From Cerioporus squamosus (taxonomy: Eukaryota; Basidiomycota; Agaricomycetes; Polyporales; Polyporaceae), in contig JABYQS010000012.1 of assembly GCA_022592435.1 (NCBI GenBank), positions 372,001-436,000 on the forward strand: a stretch of DNA of 64,000 nucleotides, given 5' to 3'. Both the position numbers and the translations under genes were made by a program. The notes below the pieces were generated by a model. That model did no database searches and was not told the origin of the DNA. It saw nothing but the letters and a program-made list of their open reading frames with translations. Of this stretch, positions 56,222 to 64,000 are shown in pieces (position 1 is the first letter of the stretch; every line of letters begins with the position of its first letter).

Positions 56222-56656
56222 CACGGCTCTGTTTCTGCTGGTCTTCGCTTGTGTCGCTTTTGTTCTCGACGTCTACAAGTTCCTGAAGGACCTCCGTCCA
56301 CTGAATCCCACGGAACCCGTACGTCATGCGTTAGTATCGTGCATTCCCGGTCTTACCATGCATTGCAGTTCATGCAACCCCGGTGGATTGCAGGGGTATG
56401 TTCCGTGTCAAATTCATACTCGTTCATACTCGTTCATACTCAAAGGGAAACACATGACAGGGATTTGAGGCTGCAATCTCCGAGTCCCAGTTCCAGGCTG
56501 AAGAGGTTCTGGTTGCCATACCGACGCTGCGGCTAGTGTTCACTCTGGTCAGCACGTCCCGTGCTGAGGTGAGTCGTGCAGTATCAAAGGTCTGTGTGTC
56601 CACACTTCCGACACTTTAGGAATATACTGACGTTGGCCCTCTAGGCGGCATTATAG
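56222..56656 (+). pseudogene. 3' remnant of a gene cut by the Gypsy insertion
   Basis: Directly beyond the LTR an exon reads TALFLLVFACVAFVLDVYKF, then LKDLRPLNPTEP and a GTACGT donor. A short exon FMQPRWIAG, then GFEAAISESQFQAEEVL, TLRLVFTLVSTSRAE with a GTGAGT donor, and finally AAL with a stop near 56656. The first exon is a membrane-spanning segment. Splice sites are good, so this looks like the end of a small membrane protein gene whose start was displaced. The family is not recognised; the membrane segment alone resembles a P450 anchor but nothing else supports that. Confidence 0.45.
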
Positions 56657-57018
56657 CTCATACGCTCACTTAGGCACACTGATCCTCTTATCTGGGTCCT
56701 GAACTTGTAACTCCGTAAAGTCCTCATAATGTTGCACCGATTATCGACCTGTTTCCCCATTAAATTTGTAAAATGTACAGTTCTCGCATCGTAATATCGC
56801 CCATCTATACATGGCCATGGCTGGTAACCATCTGTGCGAGACGGACCTAAGCTAATCAGGAAGGGATCGATTGTCATCCCGGCTTCCTATTATGGTCGGC
56901 TATGGAGACTAGACCTAAGCGTTAAATTTTCAATTGTCGGACCGGCAACATGCATGCGCCCGGGCCCGATCATGATAATGACGCACGACTCCGCCTTCCC
57001 CTATACTTGCGAGGACAT
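56657..57018. other. Intergenic, before the membrane protein gene
   Basis: About 360 bases. An AT-richer stretch around 56690-56790 stands out against the GC-rich genes. No gene seen. Confidence 0.45.
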
Positions 57019-58097
57019 ATGAGCCTTCGTGAAACCCTTCGTGCACAGCACTCAGTGTTCACATTTCTACGTCAAGTCATGGCCCAGTACGGACGCAATG
57101 TCGCAAGGCTCGTCCTCGGTATCTGCTTCAAAGTTATCCTAGCCAACGTGCTATCCTCCGCCGTTACGACGTGGGCGCGCTGCGAACAAACTTGGACGGA
57201 CAAGGGTCTTCTTTATACCCTCTACGAGTGGTCGAGTCTGCTTCGCCCATGTTCGAACTTCCAAGGATTCTTCGTCTACAACCTCGTCCACGGAGCGTCG
57301 TTTGTGCAGTTTGTGGTGCTCTACACGGCTCTCCGCTACCATGGGAAACACTATACGCACGTTCTACTCTGTGTAGTGTTCATGTATGCGCCCATCCTGT
57401 GTAAGTGTCATTTCTTTACCACCGCGGTGTCTATGTTGATCAGGGGCTGTTTGCTTTAGTCGGACACCATCGCTTACTCCCGGAGACCTTCAAGCAGAGC
57501 GGACTTTACACCCATTACACCCACTACGCAGAGCTCCCTGCGCTGTTCTTCGCCTTCGCAGCGTTCCAGCGCGCGACGGCCCGCACCACGACGGGTGTTT
57601 ACGGTGCTCTGGTGTACTGGTCGCTCCCGGAGCTCTTCATCCTCCTCGGCTCGACTCTGGTATTCGTACCTTTCGAGCACTTCGGCCAGTTCCTATTTGG
57701 GCTCGAGAACCTTGCAACGGACCTGACGGCGCTACTCGGCAAGACCCTCCTGTTCTTCGTTCTACATGTGTGGGCCTTATTCATGGATACGTGTGCTTCG
57801 GTGCATCTCTTGATGGAGTGGCTCCGGGACACCTGCCGTATCATCTCGGCTGAACCTCCAACTTTCCAAACACGACGCAACAAGGTATGCACTGTCGCTC
57901 GCTAAGTTCGACCTGGGTGGACGCCTTCGTACTCATGCCGCATCCTTTCACCATGCCAGTTTCGCGGGCTCAACATGTTAACGAACATGTTTGATTATAG
58001 CCCACGTACTTCATCCAAGGTAAGTGGACGCTGATGTTGTAAGACCTCAGTCAGTAGCTCAGGCGACGTATCAGCGCAGCACCACGACCAGCGATAG
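57019..58097 (+). CDS. Multi-pass membrane protein of unknown function
   Basis: The first exon starts MSLRETLRAQHSVFTFLRQV and has hydrophobic segments around LVLGICFKVILANVLSSAVT and FVQFVVLYTAL with HVLLCVVFMYAPIL. The second exon gives LFALVGHHRLLPETF, HYAELPALFFAFAAFQRATA, GALVYWSLPELFILLGSTLV, ALLGKTLLFFVLHVWALFMD and FQTRRNK. A third exon FRGLNMLTNMFDYSPRTSSK and a last one HHDQR with a stop at 58097 fit normal splice sites. I count about five or six membrane spans. The join of exons 1 and 2 (57390-57448) is not clean in frame: either an early donor (GTAGTG) is used or one G is missing from the run at the acceptor. An earlier ATG at 56950 is possible. No family recognised. Confidence 0.55.
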
Positions 58098-58742
58098 ATA
58101 GACGGAGGGTCGCACCGGCCGTGAACGCGAAACATCTTCATTACACATCAAGCAGGTGATTGACGTCTCATAAGTCAAGCCCCTTGAAGCATGCGAAGGA
58201 GATCATCGTAAAGGTTGACCTGGAAGAAGAGTACGAATCAAGATCATTCACACACCTAGAGTACGATCGGGTGGCCAGTATGTGATCGCTTATGGCGTAG
58301 TGTTATGGCAAAGGTGTCGAGGAGTTTCAGTTGAAGGATACATTGTGCTCTACTTCCGCATCGACGCCCCGACCTCAGGATTGATGCTTTGCTCTGCGGT
58401 ATGCTTCGGTTTCCAGTCAAGCGCACGCGTACGGCTGGCCTGTGCCGGTGAGAACGACAGTTCGAGCCCCGGAAGATGTACGTGACCTCCTCGACGGCGC
58501 GATCGACTGGGCCTACGGCGACGGCGACGGCGACTTTCTCAGGTCATATGCGCACTCCAATTGTGCGCCGCTCGTCAGAGACTCTGCACCCCAACCATTT
58601 GGTGGGAGAAAATTCTACTGCCTGACAGCGATGTCTGCCTGACAACTTGACCTGCAGGACAAGGGATGGCAAAGTCGTCGATGGCGCTCCTCCAACGGTT
58701 GGGGAACGGTCAGTCCTTCTCCGAAAAATCAGTATTTCATGA
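58098..58742. other. Intergenic or undetected 5' exons of the WD40 gene
   Basis: About 640 bases. A plus-strand frame at 58442-58642 could be an upstream exon of the following gene, but I cannot confirm it from family knowledge. Confidence 0.4.
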
Positions 58743-60459
58743 GTGACATTGGCTTTCCTGCTAGGTCCCCTTCCGCAAGACATGCGCGATGAGATTGTCT
58801 CCTCCCGTTGGACCGCATCGTATCGTCCTCATCCAAAATCGACCCGTCCGTCGCGTTTTTGCGACGGAGTCAACACCTCTGCGACCGACGCGACCCCGAT
58901 TGCTCAGGCCATCCTCCAAGCGCGCTGTGAGATCTCGTCGGACGACTTCCCGTGCCCGGTCAACTCGGCAATCGCGGCCGACTCATCTGCACTAGCGGCC
59001 GTCGGTCAGGGCGGATGGAAGCACCGCGACCCGGTCCTGTCGCTGTACATCCTCGACGAAACGGAGGACAACGATGGAGGCGAGGAGGGTCAGAGCAGCG
59101 TCAGAGACTCCTTGTTGGGCAGGCACTAGTACCGGAGCGTCGTGCTGCAGCCCGGACTCTCAGAGGTCACCTACCAGGTCGCGATGGACACGCCACGTAA
59201 GCTCGCCTTCGCTGCAGATTCGTCCAGGATCAAGAGCTTCTACAGGGGCCGCAAGGGCGAGGCCTCGTAAAAGAACTGGGCTCCCACACGAGGGACCAAC
59301 GTGCACACGTTCGACAGCCGCGGCGGCCACGACGGCCCCATCGCGATGCTTCCTGGAGGACGGCTCACTCGCGCGGGGAAAGGAAGCTTTGCGGTCTGGG
59401 ACACGGACAAGATGCCTACGCACAAAGGCGGGAAACGCGTCGGCAAGGGCAAGTTCAACCACGACTCCTGGAGAGACAACGAGTGCGACGAGATCCAGCT
59501 GTCGACCGGGAGCAAGCCCACGTCGACCATCAAGCTCGCGGATGAAGACCAGACCTTCGCGCCCGTGGTCTTGACCTTGCACGAGCCCTCGGGACACTTG
59601 CTTGCCGGCGAGAACGCGCGGAAGACCGCTGGACGCTACGGATGCTACGCGCTCGATCTCGAGGACGGCGGAAAGAAGGTGGCGCGCTATTGGGGCACGG
59701 CGGGTTCGTCGAGGCGTTCTCTGTCAGTCCCGGGGACGCAGGCGTCTTTGCGACCGGGTGCAGCGACGGATATGCACGGCTGTACGACGTGCGGCACCCG
59801 ACCCCGGTGATGACGCTCGACGCCGGCAAGTCGGGCGAGTTCTGCTCGGCCGTTCAGTTGGTTCACCCAGATGGAATTCCCGGTGCGTCTGCCTGAAGTC
59901 CTGCGAGCTCGATGTCAGCTTACGCCTTCGTCCCCTAGTTGTATTCACCGGCGGGGACCGTTCGCAGAGCATCAAGACATGGGACATCCGCGCCCCGCGT
60001 CATGGTGTTCGAGCTTGCTAATGGGAATAACGCCGTGCGTGCCCTCTCCTGGGATGCGAAGCGCAACGCGCTCTATGCGGCCACCGAGTGCGACCACATG
60101 GACCGCAACGGGTACCATCACGGCTATCGACGGGCGCGGATCCCGACGTGGGCGCGGCTGTACCCAGAGGAGACTGGCGAGGACGACGACGAAGACATGG
60201 ACGACGAGGAGTACGACAGCGACGACGACGACAGCGAAGAGAACTGGCCGGAGAACGCGTATCACTCGGAGGACTCGTTCGGGTACGCGTACGATGCCGG
60301 GGAGCATACTTTGCGTGAGTGTCTGCTGTTGCTTCTATGTTCCCCGTGCGCTGACTCGTGCTTGTGTAAGTTCGTTATGGGTTCAAGGAGGACCCGGACA
60401 TGAGAGAGCTACCCATATACGGGCAGGCAACCTTGGAGCACGATGGCGGCTACTGGTGA
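58743..60459 (+). pseudogene. Agaricomycete-type WD40 protein gene with two stops and two frameshifts
   Basis: Recognisable blocks in order: PVNSAIAADSSALAAVGQGG, DPVLSLYILDETEDNDGGEE, an in-frame TAG (59127-59129), YRSVVLQPGLSEVTYQVAMD, FAADSSRIKSF, an in-frame TAA (59268-59270), VHTFDSRGGHDGPIAMLPGG, GKGSFAVWDTDKMPTHKG, DSWRDNECDEIQLSTGS, then a frame break at a G run (59692-59695). In the next frame come GHGGFVEAFSVS, FATGCSDGYARLYDVRHP (a WD repeat) and FTGGDRSQSIKTWDIRAP. A second break at a C run (59993-59996) is followed by VMVFELANGNNAVRALSWD, an acidic stretch, and the end LEHDGGYW at 60459. The frameshifts look like homopolymer errors; the two stops do not. The protein is probably a beta-propeller scaffold. 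Confidence 0.75.
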
Positions 60460-60890
60460 CCGACCGACCGTACGATAAAAGTCGAAGTTAAGGGTGCAGC
60501 GAGAATGCTTGATCTTGCGTGTAACATACAGCATATGTGGTACATAGAGTCAGGGCGATGACGAATCTATATATCTGCAGTATAAAAGTCATCGTCGGCG
60601 TCGCGGTCCGATGTTTCGCAAGGAAAATCGGTCACAAGGCCTCGAGCTAGTGATGTACAAAATGTCACGTAGTTGTACGAAACAGCAGGATGTTCAGTAG
60701 CAGATAATGCACATGTCCTCTTCCTACGGGAAGACTCCCGGACTGTCGCAATAAATCACATCCTGGACGAAGTCGTCGAGCTGAACTCCTCAGCCTCGCT
60801 CACCGAGGCTCGCTCCTTCCCAGCACGCCGAGATGGAGCTGAGAAATCGATACTCTTCTCGGCCCCAGCGTAAATGCTCTCCTCGTATAG
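60460..60890. other. Convergent intergenic region with a possible coding extension of the HMG gene
   Basis: About 430 bases. On the minus strand, 60759-60890 stays open in frame beyond the HMG gene's TAA, reading LYEESIYAGAEKSIDFSAPS and ending TTSSRM. Confidence 0.5.
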
Positions 60891-62608
60891 TTAACGCGCT
60901 GCCTCGTACTCGAGCTTCTCTTGCTCCGCCTGTGCGATGAAAGGCTGCGGCCAAGTTAACCTTGTGCGATGCCTCGCAAACAAACTACGCAACCTACCTT
61001 GCGCTCCTCGTCGGTCATCGAACGCCACCTGCCGGCGGCAATAACGCTCTGCTTGACCGTCTCTGTCTCGTCCCCGAACGTTTCCTGCGTAAGCGCAGGG
61101 TCGGATCGGATGCGCTGCAGGAACATGAAGTACGCGCTGAGAGGCTTCTTGGGAGCGTTGGGGTCCTTCGCGCGTGATTTACCAGCTGCACGCTGCCTAG
61201 TACGGTACGAGGTCTCGCGCTTGATTCCCTCTGATGTGAGCATCGGAGGTGGTGCCACACGCTCGTGAGCCTCCTTCAGGGCGCGAGCACGAAGACGGTA
61301 TGGCTGAGCGGGGGACAACAGCGTGTCAGCGAGGGTCAGTGCGCTCTGGCATAGACACGTACCTCCTTCTCCGCTGCAGAGAGCTGGGCGTATTCACGAC
61401 CCGCCGCTCGAGCGGCCTGCGCAACGTTGCGCTTCTCCCGGTGGCCCGAAGCCCGGCGGCGCTCAATCCAGTCGGCGTAAAAGAGCTGCCAGGCAGAGGG
61501 GGAACCGTTCGGAGGAGAACCAAATGCTGCTGAGGTGGGCATGTAAGCGTCGTATAGTACTGCAGCAGGTAAAACATTGCACTTACGTCTTGCGGACCAA
61601 TTCTCTTGCTCCCGGGCTCCTGCCGTGTCTGCGGGCCTCCTTTTCGGTCTCACCGTGGCGTCCTGATCATATTCACTGATCGAGTCCGAGTCCGACAGCT
61701 GGGGGCTGTATGATCGGGAGCGTAGCGGTTGGCGACTCGGGCTCGGGCTTGCATACGACCAACTGAACGTTTGCGGCTCAGAGTCATCTATTTGGAACGG
61801 GCTGCTGGACCACTGTGATGATAAGTCGAAGCTAGTAGGCGAACTGACAATGCGCGAGAACTAGTCCCGTGGTTGAGTGCTTACGAAGGTAATTCACGGC
61901 CAGTGCTCCGCTGGAGCTCACCTCGTCTTCGTCAAAGACAATCTCTTCAAACCGGGGTCGGTCTGAAGCTCCGGCTCCTTGTGCCATGCCATAGCCTCGA
62001 GGCTGGTGGTCTGGAGACTCTGTGCCTGCTTCTTGGACAGTGCCAACTAAGCCTCGGTATCAGCAACGAAAGAACGGGCGCTGATCTTGCCATACGCACA
62101 TCCCTGGACGTCCACCTCGACGGAGGGCGACAACGACACGAGGAATTGCACGAGGTCATCTGGAATTTTCTGGTCCTGGAGACAAAGCTGTAGCGGCAAA
62201 ATACAATATTGAGGTGACGACTAACCGGGAGGAGAGCATTCAGGTCACGATCTGAAGCGCAAGCAACGTCGGCCTCCGAACGCTGCAATATATGTGTCAA
62301 GGTCACGACGTATATGGGCATCGTAGGAAACCTCACCTGCATGATATGGTCAAGCAATTGGCCCACAGGATCGAAGGACTGAACAGCACAACCGTTCAGC
62401 AGGTGAGCCCATCTACCACCTCGGAGAGTTGACTTACGTTGTACCGCAGCAAGTCAAAGCTTTCATCGGAGGCCAAGGAGGATACCAGCGAAGATGCACA
62501 GGAATCGTTGTCGCTATCGTTGGAAGGAAGGTCATGAGGACCTGCTGCTGCCCGCATCACCCTCAGCGGGCGCCACAGTTTGCGACGTTTCGCCTTATGG
62601 TAGTTCAA
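60891..62608 (-). CDS. HMG-box DNA-binding protein (two HMG-like domains)
   Basis: Multi-exon gene starting MNYHKAKRRKLWRPLRVMRA. N-terminal exons give a Ser/Asp-rich region (LPSNDSDNDSCASSLVSSLA), AVQSFDPVGQLLDHIMQ, RSEADVACASDRDLNALLP, PDDLVQFLVSLSPSVEVDVQ and RPRFEEIVFDEDE. A first HMG-like domain follows: GSPSAWQLFYADWIERRRAS, VAQAARAAGREYAQLSAAEK. A basic linker precedes a canonical HMG box: DPNAPKKPLSAYFMFLQRIR, AAGRWRSMTDEERK, PFIAQAEQEKLEYEAAR, then TAA at 60891. HMG boxes bend DNA in chromatin or transcription complexes (family knowledge). The stop falls inside the usual final helix, where one would expect a lysine, and the frame remains open for 44 codons afterwards. Target genes unknown. 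Confidence 0.8.
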
Positions 62609-62710
62609 GAATATGCATTGATCGTACTTGCCAGGGTCTGTACCGCCATCCTCTGATCCAGCAATACGGCGCGCAGGGCTAATCCTGGAGGAGACCGCGG
62701 CGTCGACGCA

Positions 62711-63447
62711 TTAGGAGGTTGAAACCCAGAGCTCTCCCGAGATGAAGGGTGCAAGGCAGCCTCCGCTCACGACGAGCTCGCCATTGGACTGGCTATCGTG
62801 GAAAGCAACCTCGGCCCAGATCGAGGTCTTGGTGAACCCTGAGATGAAGATCAAGTCCTGCTCTTCGAGATCGATACCGAGATGTCTGGTGGTGAACTGG
62901 TACCAGCTCGTCACATGCGTCGACATATACTTCTTGATGTGTCGATCGCAGTCGAGGAACGTCTTGTGTCCGTGATCCCGAAGATACAACAACGCTCCTG
63001 AGGTGGTCGTGCACTGATATCGACAGCTCGCAGCAGCCGACGCTCCCGCCTCGCTGAAGGCGTTCCGTAGTCAGCATTATCCTGTGAGCAATCTGGACTG
63101 ATTTCGTACCTGGCAGAGATACCAGCGGAGACAGCGATAGACCGCATACCGCAGCTGTGAAGCTCCTTTTGCGTGATTTGGTCGGGGCAGTGTTGTACTG
63201 ATCCTGTGCTGGGAGGAATGAAGGGCTCGAAGTCCTCCGGAACACCTCTCTGATTCACTGGGTCGGCCGCATCCCGCATAGCGTTGAAGATGAAGAGGAA
63301 ATGACCATCTCGAAGATAACCAACATCTCCTAGGCGAACCTCCCCGAAGAGCAACGACGGTTCAGGACACCACAACGCATGTCCGTGGCCGAGCGGCCAC
63401 AGTCCCTTGGCATAGGTCTCGTGTGCTGGAAATGTCGCGTCAGGCAT
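62711..63447 (-). CDS. Agaricomycete-type protein of unknown function
   Basis: Two exons. Exon 1 starts MPDATFPAHETYAKGLWPLG and contains LFGEVRLGDVGYLRDGHFLF, PVNQRGVPEDFEPF and SCGMRSIAVSAGISA. An intron (about 63056-63105) is followed by GASAAASCRYQCTTTSGALL, YLRDHGHKTFLDCDRHIKKY, SWYQFTTRHLGIDLEEQDLI, FISGFTKTSIWAEVAF and the end FISGELWVSTS. The pattern of a short N-terminal beta-rich part, PxNxxGVPxxFE, then GAS..Y.C...SGALL and a C-terminal FxxGxxKTxxWAxAAF block is shared by many mushroom proteins. To my knowledge these have no experimentally defined role. The start is the ATG giving the typical N-terminus; one 30 codons upstream is also open. It is 5' of the HMG gene, same strand, 100 bases apart. 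Confidence 0.65.
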
Positions 63448-64000
63448 GAATGAGAGCAACAAGAACGCGGAGGATCCGGTCGAAGGAGGACGACGCAGTA
63501 GATTGAGAGGCTGTCTCAGGCTGTACGGTACCAGCACGAGACAGAACCTAATACGACTCTGTCCGGATATGTGGTCGTAATCGCCGACTAAAGCCCGAGT
63601 GACGGTGAGAAGGGCTCACCTTGCCCCTTCCCATGGCAGCCATACCTGCATTCTGGACGAGCGAAAAGGCGCGACATATACGCCGCGCGAGGATACCTTT
63701 TGTCTCATTTCAGAGTGCAATCGGCCAGGAGGTTTCCCTTTTCGACTGAAGCCCGGCCGAAAGGTAGCCTCGCGCGGCGACTTTTCGCCCATTAGCACAG
63801 ATTGACATGCCTTTTGTCCCGTCCAAAACAACGTAATGGCTGCCGTGTCCGGGAAAGATGTTACCCGCAGCAGAGTATATTGCTGTCCTCAGAAGTACAC
63901 CTTTCGCACTCCTTGGAAGAGATCATGATGAACCTGTCACGAGCACTGCGTGAACAACCAGCAGGATTCCTCCTCGGCATCCAGCGTCAACAACTAATCA
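63448..64000. other. Intergenic right end of the window
   Basis: About 550 bases. Short open frames on both strands (63599-63831) show no known protein. No repeat or RNA gene recognised. Confidence 0.5.

Noticed and set aside
56390..56460. CATACTCGTT repeated three times
   Set aside because: Three short direct copies inside a probable intron; too small to call a satellite or CRISPR-like array, and the genome is eukaryotic.

Overview
The window is nuclear DNA of a filamentous basidiomycete, most likely a wood-decay agaricomycete. Nearly every gene is cut by several short (about 50-60 bp) GT-AG introns with CTGAC or CTAAC-like branch points. Gene families typical of this group are present: aryl-alcohol dehydrogenase arrays, ATG1, trifunctional FOL1, an agaricomycete-type WD40 protein, a chromodomain Ty3/Gypsy element and hAT transposons. 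The species cannot be fixed from sequence alone.

Left part (1-20 kb), mostly housekeeping: the 3' part of an aryl-alcohol dehydrogenase (AAD) gene, a tRNA-Lys(CTT) with intron, an SFM1-type SPOUT arginine methyltransferase, an F-box-like protein, an AAD gene on the minus strand, the autophagy kinase ATG1, an unknown PPxY-containing protein, the folate enzyme FOL1, the ER membrane complex subunit EMC2, and ribosomal protein RPS30 (four exons, one apparent single-base frameshift).

Middle (20-36 kb), a segmental-duplication zone: further AAD copies (two intact, one with a replaced 3' end, one cut off at intron 1) and an inverted, nearly identical second ATG1. The second ATG1 has lost its true C-terminus and is joined in frame to a fragment of another protein kinase. 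The AAD-ATG1 head-to-head arrangement exists twice as mirror images.

36-56 kb, a nested transposon island: decayed genes of a repeat-associated family ending in an NGLFMVIM-type block, a decayed hAT transposase, a full chromodomain Ty3/Gypsy element with truncated 3' LTR, and a 6.7 kb hAT element. The hAT has 12-bp terminal inverted repeats, an apparently intact multi-exon transposase and a divergent 400-residue companion gene. It is followed by an inverted LTR-gag fragment of the same Gypsy family.

Right end (56-64 kb): a gene remnant cut by the LTR, a multi-pass membrane protein, a WD40 gene with stops and frameshifts, an HMG-box protein and an unknown agaricomycete-type protein. Six apparent frameshifts over the window each look like loss of one base from a short homopolymer, so assembly error must be separated from real decay before any of these genes is called dead.
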